From Kineosporia babensis (lineage in GTDB: Bacteria; Actinomycetota; Actinomycetes; Actinomycetales; Kineosporiaceae), in contig NZ_JAJOMB010000017.1 of NCBI RefSeq assembly GCF_021129305.1, forward strand, positions 62,001 to 126,000: DNA of 64,000 bases, read 5' to 3'. This document shows, one piece after another, positions 24,551-32,564 of the stretch. Numbering within the stretch: position 1 is the first letter of the stretch; each line of letters begins with the position of its first letter. The notes under the pieces were generated by a model, which searched no databases, was not told the origin of the DNA, and saw only the letters and a program-made list of their open reading frames with translations. A program made the position numbers and the translations under genes.

Positions 24551-25936
24551 CAACCAGCCGAAGGGCGCAGCCAGCTCGTCCGCGGCCTTCGGCCCCATGC
24601 TGCCCGGCGGATAAGGCTGCAGGGCCGGCGCTTCGCGCAGGATCGGGTCGACCACCCGCCAGGCGTGCTCCAGCCCGGCACTACCGGTGAACAGCGAACG
24701 GTCGCCGGTGAGCACGTCGTACAGCAGGGCCACGTAGGGCGGCAGCGGATCCGCGTTCTCAATCTCGTCGAGCTCCAGCCGCTGTCGCACCTGGGCCGGC
24801 TTCACACCCTCACCGGGCTGCTTCAGCACGAAGTCGACCTCCAGCGAACCGGACCCGGCCAGCGAGAGGGTGATGGCGTTCGGCTGCTCGGGGGCGGTGA
24901 GCGGCCCGTCCACCGGCCGCATCACCAGGCTGACCCGCTGCTCACTGACTCCCAGTTTCTTACCGGTCCGCAGCAGGAACGGCACGCCGTGCCAGCGATC
25001 GGTATCCACCCACAGCCGGACCGCGCAGAACGTGTCGGTGTCCGAGTCCTCGGCCACGCCCTCGATCTCGCGGTAGCCCTCGAACTGACCCAGCACCACC
25101 TCGTCCGGCTTCAGCGGCCGGAACGCCGCGATCACCGATTCCCGGGCCTGCTGCAGGTCTTCGGCGCCCAGGCTGAGCGGCGGCTCCATCGCGACCTCGG
25201 CGGCGACCTGGATCAGGTGGGTCACCACCATGTCCATCAGCGCGCCGGTGGCGTCGTAGAACCCGGCCCGGTTGGCCACGTCCAGCGTCTCGGGCACGTC
25301 GATCTGCACCGCGGCGATGTGGTCGCGGTGCCAGACCCCGGCGAAGGTCTGGTTGGCGAACCGCAGCACGTGCAGGTTCTGCGTGGCCTCCTTGCCGAGG
25401 AAGTGGTCGATCCGGAAAACCTGCTCCTCGTCCAGAATCTCGTGCACCACCTGGTCAAGGTGCCGAAAGTCCTCCGGGGAGGTGCCGTAGGGCTTCTCGA
25501 AGACCACCCGGGCCCGGTCGGTGAGGCCGTGCTGCTTCAGCGCTTTCGCGGTCGACTCGAAGGCCTTCGGCGGAATTGCCAGGTAGTGCACGAAGTTCGG
25601 CTCGGCCGCGTCGTCGAGTTCGTCCTTCACCTCGCTGATCACGTCGAGCAGGCTGCCCGGGCCGCTCTCGTCGAAACCGCCGCCGGCGAACAGCAGTCGC
25701 TGCGAGAAGTCCTCCCAGTCGGCGTCATCCACTTCGGGACCGTACTCGGCCAGGGCGTTACGCACGTCGGTGCGGAAGTCCTCGTGGGCCACGTCGCCGC
25801 GTCCGTTGCCGATCAGCCGCCATTGCGGCGGCAGCAGATCCTTGCGCGCCAGCGTGTAGAAGGCGGGCAGCACCATCCGGGCGGCGAGGTCGCCGGTGGC
25901 GCCGAACAGCACGAAGATCGTCGGTGAATCGCTCAC
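24536..25936 (-). CDS. zwf: Glucose-6-phosphate 1-dehydrogenase
   Basis: A 466-residue enzyme that oxidises glucose-6-phosphate with NAD(P)+. The dinucleotide-binding loop is FGATGDLAARM near the N-terminus, and the catalytic region RIDHFLGKEATQN contains His178. EKPYGTS and LRTGKKL are also typical. The start is a GTG at 25936 with GAGG upstream; the longer frame is a shadow of the divergent GH5 gene. No transaldolase, tkt or opcA genes are adjacent, so this may be a second, stand-alone paralogue. Confidence 0.9.
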   Translation of the reverse strand: MSDSPTIFVLFGATGDLAARMVLPAFYTLARKDLLPPQWRLIGNGRGDVAHEDFRTDVRNALAEYGPEVDDADWEDFSQRLLFAGGGFDESGPGSLLDVISEVKDELDDAAEPNFVHYLAIPPKAFESTAKALKQHGLTDRARVVFEKPYGTSPEDFRHLDQVVHEILDEEQVFRIDHFLGKEATQNLHVLRFANQTFAGVWHRDHIAAVQIDVPETLDVANRAGFYDATGALMDMVVTHLIQVAAEVAMEPPLSLGAEDLQQARESVIAAFRPLKPDEVVLGQFEGYREIEGVAEDSDTDTFCAVRLWVDTDRWHGVPFLLRTGKKLGVSEQRVSLVMRPVDGPLTAPEQPNAITLSLAGSGSLEVDFVLKQPGEGVKPAQVRQRLELDEIENADPLPPYVALLYDVLTGDRSLFTGSAGLEHAWRVVDPILREAPALQPYPPGSMGPKAADELAAPFGWLSGDR

Positions 25937-26002
25937 CTGCCGATCCTCACCCGGGATCCGGGACCTCGCCATCCGTGCGGTCCCGCCCGTATTGTCACAC
26001 TT

Positions 26003-26965
26003 GTGCATACCTGGGGTCGGGTTCGTGGAGTCAATCTGGGTGGCCTGCTGGACTCGCGGGAGGGGGTCGAGCCGGGCTGGCAGCTGCGGCCCGAGCACCT
26101 GGACGCGATAGCCACGGCCGGTTTCGACTGCGTCCGGCTGCCGGTGCGCTGGTGGGGCACGTCGGCCGGGGCCCTGGACGAGCTGGTCGGCGCGGTCGTG
26201 GAGCAGGCGCTGCAGCGCGATCTGGCGGTGGTGCTGTCGATGCATCATGCCGACGGTCTGATGACCGGTGAGCCCGAGGCGGCCGAAAAGCTCACAGAAT
26301 TGTGGACGGGTCTCGCCCGCCGGTTTGCGGGGGTGAAAGACCCTCGGCTGGCCTTCGACCTGCTGAACGAGCCCCGGGACGCGATCACTCCGGCCGTCTG
26401 GAACGCGCTGCTGCCGACGGTGCTGGCCGCGGTCCGGGCCGAGGATGCATCGCGGGCCGTGATCGTCGGCGGTGCCCGGATGAGCACGCTGGCCGGCCTG
26501 CTGGAGCTGGAACCGCCTGCAGACCAGAACCTGGCCGTCACGCTGCACTATTACGAGCCCTTCGCCTTCACCCATCAGGGCGCGCACTGGGAGGAGGGGG
26601 CCGACGCCTGGACGGGTACGCGCTGGCTGGGCGGAGAGTCGAACGCCCGGGGCAACGGCTGGCCCGGCGGTCCGCATTGGGCCGACGCAGAGCGCGACCG
26701 CCGCACGGTGACCACCGATCTGTCCCGTGCCGCCGCCTGGGCGCAGGAACGGGGGCTGCAGCTGCTGGTCGGCGAGTTCGGGGCCTACGAGAAGGCGCCC
26801 TGGGCCGACCGCGTGGCCTGGACCGGCTGGGTCCGGGCCGAGTGCGAACGCCTCGGCCTGGGCTGGGCGCACTGGGACTTCGCCACCGACTTCGGCGTCT
26901 ACGACCCCGCTACCCAGGCCTGGCGTCCCGATCTCCTGCACGCCCTCACCGGCGCCCAGCCGTGA
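26003..26965 (+). CDS. Glycoside hydrolase family 5 enzyme
   Basis: A 320-residue TIM-barrel hydrolase. The acid/base glutamate is in FDLLNEPRD (Glu123) and the nucleophile in LLVGEFGAYEK (Glu258). RGVNLGGLL, FDCVRLPVRW and VTLHYYEPF are GH5 landmarks. There is no signal peptide, so the enzyme is probably cytoplasmic and acts on imported glycosides or oligosaccharides; most GH5 cellulases are secreted. The GTG at 26003 lies 66 bp from the divergent zwf start. Confidence 0.88.
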   Translation: MHTWGRVRGVNLGGLLDSREGVEPGWQLRPEHLDAIATAGFDCVRLPVRWWGTSAGALDELVGAVVEQALQRDLAVVLSMHHADGLMTGEPEAAEKLTELWTGLARRFAGVKDPRLAFDLLNEPRDAITPAVWNALLPTVLAAVRAEDASRAVIVGGARMSTLAGLLELEPPADQNLAVTLHYYEPFAFTHQGAHWEEGADAWTGTRWLGGESNARGNGWPGGPHWADAERDRRTVTTDLSRAAAWAQERGLQLLVGEFGAYEKAPWADRVAWTGWVRAECERLGLGWAHWDFATDFGVYDPATQAWRPDLLHALTGAQP

Positions 26966-26971
26966 TGCTGC

Positions 26972-29704
26972 TCAGGCCTTGACCGGCTCGGCCGAGGCCC
27001 GGGCAGCGACCAGGCGGGAGACGGTCTCGGCGGGGCCGGGCCGGCCGAAGTGGTAGCCCTGGGCCATGGTGCAGCCCAGCCGGCGCAGGGCCAGGAGCTG
27101 GCTGTGCTCCTCGATTCCCTCGGCGATGGTCTCCAGGTCGAGCGTGCGGCCCAGCTGCACGATGCTCTGGACCAGGCTGTCCTCGTCGCCGGTGCCGGAT
27201 CCGGACAGCCGTTCCACGAACGAGCGGTCGATCTTCAGGATGTCGACCGGGAAGCGGTGCAGGTAGCTCAGCGAGGAGTAGCCGGTGCCGAAGTCGTCGA
27301 TCGCGATCCGCACCCCCATCGCCTTCAGCGCCTGCAGCGTGCGCAGGGTGCTGTCGGTGTCGTTCATCAGCACGCTCTCGGTCATCTCGAGCACCAGACT
27401 GGTTGCGGGCAGACCGCTTTCGTGCAGCGCCCGGCTCACCTCGGCGGCGAAGTCGTGGCGCTGCAGCTGCTTGCCCGAGACGTTCACGCCGATGCTCAGC
27501 ACGGTCCCGGGTGAGAGCCGGGCCCACTCCTGGCCCTGGAAACAGGCCTGCCGCAGCACGAACTGGCCCAGGTCGTGGATCAGGCCGGTCTGCTCGGCCA
27601 GCGGGATGAACACGTCGGGCGGGACCATCCCGCGCTCGGCGTGCGGCCAGCGCACCAGCGCCTCCACCCCGGTCAGCTCGCCGGAGTCCAGCGCGTAGGT
27701 GGGCTGGTAGTGCACCTGCAGCTGCTCCTCGGCGACGGCCTTGCGCAGCTCGGCCTCCAGGGCCAGCCGCTCCACCAGTGAGCTGTGCATGGTGGGGTCG
27801 TAGAGCGCGGGCTCACCGTCCTGCCGCTCCTTGGCCCGGTACATCGCCAGGTCGGCGTTGCGGATCAGCTGGTCGGCGCCGATCGTGCCGACCTCGGCGC
27901 TGGCGATCCCGATGCTGGCCCGGATGAACAGTTCCCGGCCGTCGATCACGACCGCGGCCTCCAGCGCCTGGCGGATCCGGGCGGCCGCGCCGAGGAACTC
28001 CTCCCCGGTGGCCGCGCCCTCCACCAGGATCGCGAACTCGTCGCCGCCGAGCCGGGCGATGGTGTCGCCCGGGCGCAGGCTGCTGGTCAGCCGGCGGGCC
28101 ACATCGATCAGCAGGGCGTCGCCGGTGGCGTGCCCCAGGCTGTCGTTGACCTCCTTGAACCCGTCCAGGTCGAGGAAGAGCACGCCCACCGTCTCGGCCG
28201 CCCCGGCGGTGCGCCGGCGCATGGTGTGGTGCACCCGGTCCAGGAACAGCGAGCGGTTGGCCAGACCGGTCAGCGAGTCGTGGAAGGCCTGGTGCACCAG
28301 CTCGTCCTCGAGCTGGCGGCGCTCGCTGATGTCGCGCACGTTGAGCACCATGGCGTTCACCGAGGGGTCGTCGAGCAGGTTCGTCACCGTCGCCTCGATG
28401 TGGATCCGCTGGCCGTCCGGCATGGTGGCCTTGGCCTCCACGGTCACCGCGGCCAGCGGGCTCCGGGCCACCTCGGTCATCGCCTGGGCGACGTCCGGGC
28501 GGGAGGACTCGTCGAGGAAGGTGTCCAGCGGGATGCCGGTGAGCTGCTCGGCCGACACCCCGAACACCCGCAACGCCGAGCCGCTGACGTAGCGGGTCAG
28601 GCCGTCGCCGCCGACCATCACCACCACGTCCGAGCTGTTCTCGACCAGGGCCTGGAACCGGGTGTGGCTGGCCTGCAGTTCCTGGGTTCGCTCGCTCACC
28701 CGCCGCTCCAGGTCGCCGGTCAGGGCCCGGTTCTCCTGCAGGGTCAGCAGCTGGCGGATCACCATCAGCAGGATCAGCGAAGAGCGGATCCAGCGGGTGG
28801 CGTCGTCGTAGGTGCCGGTGATCTCCGGGATGATCAGCGAGGCGGCGACCGCGACGACGATGAAGAAGTACGGCACCATCAGGCCGATCTGGCGGGGCAG
28901 GGCCTCCGTCTCGGCCTGTCCCCGGTACCCCGGGCGCACCAGGGCGGCCAGGATCAGCAGGACGAATCCGCCCAGCCAGCCGGTGTCGGTCAGGTGCCCG
29001 GGGGCGTAGCCGCCGGTCAGGCTGAAGTAGGTGTGCGCCACGTCGGCCAGCCCGAACCCGATCATCGCGGCCGCGATCGGCTCCACCGGCAGCGGGCTGC
29101 GCCGGCCCGCGCCCCGAGTCCGCAGCACCACGTAGATGGCCAGGGTGATCACCGCGATGTCGCCGACCGGGTAGGCGATCAGCAGGGTCTTGCCGATCAG
29201 GCCGCTGGTGCTGGCGTGCACCGCCTGCCCGAGCACGCTGACCCAGCCCACCAGCAACGCCGCGGCGCCGATCATCAACCCGTCGACCAGGGCCCGCAGC
29301 CGGGCCGCGGCGCGCGGTTCGGGTACCGCCATCCGCAGCAGCGCGATCGCGAACAGCGGCCCGGCCAGGAGATATCCGGCGTCCGCCAGAGAAGGGATGG
29401 GCAGCGCCTGGTGCCGACCGTGCTCGTGCACCACCTGCACCAGATCGCCGAAACCGTGAGCCAGCGCACCGGCCGCGAACAGCAGCCAGGTGGTGCGGGT
29501 CCGAGCGTCGTCCTCGGTCCGCAGGGCCCGCAGCCCGCACGCCAGGCCCGCGGCCAGGGCGGCCCCGGCGATCGCCAGCCCGGACAACCAGGCCCGGGCG
29601 CCCGGCGAGCCGAGGCCGGTGGCAAGAACCAGAGCCACGGCGAATCCGCCGATCACCGCGAGGGCACCCACAGCCGAACGCAGGCCGGGCCGGAGAGAGG
29701 TCAT
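26972..29704 (-). CDS. Membrane PAS-GGDEF-EAL c-di-GMP protein
   Basis: A 910-residue protein. Residues about 8-310 hold roughly nine membrane helices forming a sensory region. A PAS domain follows (about 345-460: ALVENSSDVVVMVGGDGLTRY). The GGDEF domain has an intact GGDEF at 553-557 and an upstream RPGD inhibitory site. The EAL domain starts at Glu681 and keeps NVSGKQL, EMTES, DDFGTGYSS and LKIDRSF. Both synthesis and hydrolysis of c-di-GMP look possible. The ATG at 29704 has GAGGAG 6 bases upstream; a longer frame upstream overlaps the divergent gene. Confidence 0.9.
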   Translation of the reverse strand: MTSLRPGLRSAVGALAVIGGFAVALVLATGLGSPGARAWLSGLAIAGAALAAGLACGLRALRTEDDARTRTTWLLFAAGALAHGFGDLVQVVHEHGRHQALPIPSLADAGYLLAGPLFAIALLRMAVPEPRAAARLRALVDGLMIGAAALLVGWVSVLGQAVHASTSGLIGKTLLIAYPVGDIAVITLAIYVVLRTRGAGRRSPLPVEPIAAAMIGFGLADVAHTYFSLTGGYAPGHLTDTGWLGGFVLLILAALVRPGYRGQAETEALPRQIGLMVPYFFIVVAVAASLIIPEITGTYDDATRWIRSSLILLMVIRQLLTLQENRALTGDLERRVSERTQELQASHTRFQALVENSSDVVVMVGGDGLTRYVSGSALRVFGVSAEQLTGIPLDTFLDESSRPDVAQAMTEVARSPLAAVTVEAKATMPDGQRIHIEATVTNLLDDPSVNAMVLNVRDISERRQLEDELVHQAFHDSLTGLANRSLFLDRVHHTMRRRTAGAAETVGVLFLDLDGFKEVNDSLGHATGDALLIDVARRLTSSLRPGDTIARLGGDEFAILVEGAATGEEFLGAAARIRQALEAAVVIDGRELFIRASIGIASAEVGTIGADQLIRNADLAMYRAKERQDGEPALYDPTMHSSLVERLALEAELRKAVAEEQLQVHYQPTYALDSGELTGVEALVRWPHAERGMVPPDVFIPLAEQTGLIHDLGQFVLRQACFQGQEWARLSPGTVLSIGVNVSGKQLQRHDFAAEVSRALHESGLPATSLVLEMTESVLMNDTDSTLRTLQALKAMGVRIAIDDFGTGYSSLSYLHRFPVDILKIDRSFVERLSGSGTGDEDSLVQSIVQLGRTLDLETIAEGIEEHSQLLALRRLGCTMAQGYHFGRPGPAETVSRLVAARASAEPVKA

Positions 29705-29920
29705 GGACTCCTCTGTCGTCCGGTCACTGTGGGTCGATGATGCTCCGTTCGAGGCACCCCCGAACGGCCCAAGGCCGGACGCAGCGTGGCCGCCGATGCC
29801 CCGATCGGATGGTTGCGTAGAGCCAGACATCAACGGACGTGGCTGCGCGCCGATGCGTCTGGCCACAGGTTCGTGCGGTGCCGACGCGTTGTGGACCAAG
29901 GCAAAAGGGGCTGGTTCGGG

Positions 29921-30991
29921 GTGGACGAGGAGTTGCCCGGACGCTGGCCCGCCCGGCTGCGTCCGGACCGGCTGGCCGCTCTGGCCTTCGAGACCCCATA
30001 TCTGGCCGGTGATGTGACCGCGATCGCCGACCGGCTGATCGAGTTCCGCGCGGCGCTGCCCTGGGCCAAGCCGCACTACCCGGTCCGGGTCAATCCGGCG
30101 CCGGCGGTGATCAGTGCGCTGGGCGGGCTGGACATGGGCTTCCAGGCCGGTTCGCCGGCCGAGCTGAAAATTCTGATGGAGCAAGGGGTCGAGGCTTCAC
30201 GAGTACTGCTGGGCAACACCGTGCGCTCGGGTCCGCACCTGCGCTCGGCGTTCGCGGCCGGGGTCTGGCGGCTGGCCTTCGAATCCGAGCACGAATTGCG
30301 GCGGATCGCCGAATTCGCCCCCGGATCCTGCGTTTACCTTCAGCTGAGTCTGGGCCGGGAGGCAGTGCGGCCGATCGGGGCCGACCCGGACCAGGCCTGC
30401 GCGCTGCTGACCAAGGCGGCCGAGCTCGGCCTGGTGCCGTACGGCCTGTCGGTCCAGCTGGAAGAAGTGGCCGATCTGGCCGTGGTCGGGCAGGCGATGT
30501 CCGACCTGACGGAACTCGGGCTGGGTCTGGCCATGCTGAATCTGGGCAGCGGTTTCACCGACCCCCCAAAGGCGGGCGTTCCAGCGTCCATGGTTGGAAT
30601 CGGTACGGCCATCGGCGAAGCCCTGGACGAACTGCTGCCCTACCGCCCGGCCGACCTGATCTGCGAGCCCGGCCGGTACCTGGTGGCGGACAGTTCGGTG
30701 CTGGTCAGCACGGTGCTGGAGCGCTACCGGCGCAACGGGGTGGACTGGCTGGTGCTGGACGCCGGCATTCATCAGGGACTGGCGGGCGGATGGGCGCTCC
30801 CCCTGACCTCCTCGGCTTCGAGCCCGACGCCCGCGCTGTTCAGCCTGGCCGGGCCGACAGCCGACCCGGACGACGTGATCGCCGGGGCGATCGGCCTGCC
30901 CGAGAACATCCAGCCGGGCGACCTGGTGCTGTTCGGTGCGCTCGGCGCCGCCTACGCCCAGGCCGCCCGACCACGAAACCTCTTCGTCTAG
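29921..30991 (+). CDS. Fold-type III PLP decarboxylase-like protein lacking the PLP lysine
   Basis: A 356-residue protein aligned with ornithine/diaminopimelate decarboxylases: ETPYLAGDVTAIADRL, then HYPVRVNPAPAV, GFQAGSPAEL, LNLGSGF, CEPGRYLVADSS and LAGPTADPDD. In the active family the second block reads YAVKCNxxP, with the lysine forming the Schiff base with PLP. Here codon 56 is CGG (Arg). The Asp of the next GFD motif is Gln. The GEPGR phosphate-binding block is kept in part. The GTG at 29921 is preceded by AAGGGG; GTG 29891 is an alternative. Likely a non-decarboxylating relative or pseudoenzyme; its ligand is unknown. Confidence 0.75.
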   Translation: MDEELPGRWPARLRPDRLAALAFETPYLAGDVTAIADRLIEFRAALPWAKPHYPVRVNPAPAVISALGGLDMGFQAGSPAELKILMEQGVEASRVLLGNTVRSGPHLRSAFAAGVWRLAFESEHELRRIAEFAPGSCVYLQLSLGREAVRPIGADPDQACALLTKAAELGLVPYGLSVQLEEVADLAVVGQAMSDLTELGLGLAMLNLGSGFTDPPKAGVPASMVGIGTAIGEALDELLPYRPADLICEPGRYLVADSSVLVSTVLERYRRNGVDWLVLDAGIHQGLAGGWALPLTSSASSPTPALFSLAGPTADPDDVIAGAIGLPENIQPGDLVLFGALGAAYAQAARPRNLFV

Positions 30992-31767
30992 GCGTTCTTC
31001 CAGTCCGACAGCGAGGTCAGCATGAACCCGGCTCCACCCGGGTCGGCAACTCCGGCCAGCCGGCCGAACGGCGTGTCCTCGGGGGCCATGTTGACGCTGC
31101 CGCCATGCTTCTGGACCGTCGCCACGGTGGCGTCGACGTCGTCGCAACCCAGGTAGAAGTGCCAGTTGGCGGGCACGCCGGGCGGCAGGAAGGTGGCGTC
31201 CATGATGCCCGCCACCTGCACTGCGTCGGCGATCTGGACGGTGTAGCGGAAATCGTCGCTGTCGCCGGTGACCTCGGTGTCCCAGTTGAAGACGGCCTTG
31301 TAGAAGCTGACCGCGGCCGGGTAGTCGGTGGCGTGCATCTCGACCCAGGACGGAGCGCCGTCCTCGTCCCAGATCTGCGTGCCCGGGTGTTCCTTGGCCT
31401 GCCAGGTCGAGACGAAAGCACCCGACGTGTCCCGAAAGACCGCCATCCGGCCGAAGTCGCCCACATCGAAGGCGTCCACGACGACCGCGCCACCGGCCTC
31501 GCGCACCCGGCCCTCGGTGGTCTCAACGTCGTCGGTCTGGAAGTAGATGTTCCAGACGTCCGGCATCTCCGGCTGCTGCTTGCCACCCAGCCCGGCCACG
31601 TCCCGTCCGTTGTGCTTGAACATCACGTAGTTGCCGAACTCGGCACCGCTGACGTCGTAGGTCCAGCCGAACACCCCGGCGTAGAAGTCGCGCATCCGCT
31701 CAGGGTCGGAACTGGAGAGGTCGAACCAGATCGGGGCCCCGGCGGGGGCGGTGTCACGGAAAGGCAT
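30988..31767 (-). CDS. VOC (glyoxalase/bleomycin-resistance) family protein, two domains
   Basis: A 259-residue protein with two tandem VOC modules, each beginning with a segment like IWFDLSSSDPERMRDFYAGVFGW or SWVEMHATDYPAAVSFYKAVFNW. It resembles the actinobacterial family of hypothetical VOC proteins of about 260 residues. Metal-binding residues cannot be assigned with certainty. It overlaps the convergent PLP-fold gene by 4 bp. Confidence 0.88.
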   Translation of the reverse strand: MPFRDTAPAGAPIWFDLSSSDPERMRDFYAGVFGWTYDVSGAEFGNYVMFKHNGRDVAGLGGKQQPEMPDVWNIYFQTDDVETTEGRVREAGGAVVVDAFDVGDFGRMAVFRDTSGAFVSTWQAKEHPGTQIWDEDGAPSWVEMHATDYPAAVSFYKAVFNWDTEVTGDSDDFRYTVQIADAVQVAGIMDATFLPPGVPANWHFYLGCDDVDATVATVQKHGGSVNMAPEDTPFGRLAGVADPGGAGFMLTSLSDWKNA

Positions 31768-31856
31768 GGCGATCTCCTCGGGTGATCTTGACCTGCGCGG
31801 GCACAGCGTAGTGTGATCGCGCCGTCACCGTCCGCTGATCGTGATTCGATGTTCCG

Positions 31857-32564
31857 GTGGAGCGCATCTGGCTGGACGTCCCGTTCGACGAAAAAGACCT
31901 GGCCAAGGCGGCGGGAGCGCGCTGGGACACCCGAGCCCGGTCCTGGTACGCGCCGCGGGCGGGGATGAGCGATCTGGAGCAATGGACGGCCGCGGAACCT
32001 TTGCCGGACCTGTTACCGGGTGAGGACCGCCAGTTGGGGTCCGGGTTGTTCGTCGACATGGTGCCCTCGACCTGCTGGTTCACCAATGTGCGTTCCTGCG
32101 TGTCGCAGCGTGACTGGGAACGCATCCGGCGGATGGTCACCGCCCGGGCCGGGCAGCGGTGCGAGACCTGCGGCGCCCCGGAGGACCGGGCCCGCCGTCG
32201 CTGGCTGGAGGTGCACGAGCGCTGGACGTACGACGTGCCCAGCCAGGTGCAACGCCTGGGCCGGCTGATCTGCCTGTGCTCGGACTGCCATTCGGCCACG
32301 CACTACGGCCTGGCCGGGATCCGGGGCCGGGCCTCGGCCGCCCGCTCGCACATCCAGAAGGTCACCGGGCTCAGCGCGGCCGACGTGAGCATCCTGATCG
32401 AGGTGGCGACCGAGCAGTTCTACCAACGCTCCAGCCACCCCTGGGAACTCGACCTCTCCATCCTGACCGACACGGGCGTCACGGTTGCCCCGCCACCCAG
32501 CGCCGAGGATCGCCCGGCCGCCGCCCGCGACGGCCTGTACCAGAACTTCAGGAGGTCGAAATGA
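31857..32564 (+). CDS. DUF5710 protein with zinc-binding HNH-like region
   Basis: A 235-residue protein from the GTG at 31857. The first 40 residues (RIWLDVPFDEKDLAKAAGAR, then WDTRARSWYAP) are a DUF5710 module. Residues about 100-145 carry CETCG and CLCSDCHSATHYG, a CxxC/CxxC pair with a histidine, as in HNH-type zinc folds. The tail is helical. A nucleic-acid role is plausible by fold only. It overlaps the convergent GGDEF-EAL gene by 17 bp. Confidence 0.72.
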   Translation: MERIWLDVPFDEKDLAKAAGARWDTRARSWYAPRAGMSDLEQWTAAEPLPDLLPGEDRQLGSGLFVDMVPSTCWFTNVRSCVSQRDWERIRRMVTARAGQRCETCGAPEDRARRRWLEVHERWTYDVPSQVQRLGRLICLCSDCHSATHYGLAGIRGRASAARSHIQKVTGLSAADVSILIEVATEQFYQRSSHPWELDLSILTDTGVTVAPPPSAEDRPAAARDGLYQNFRRSK

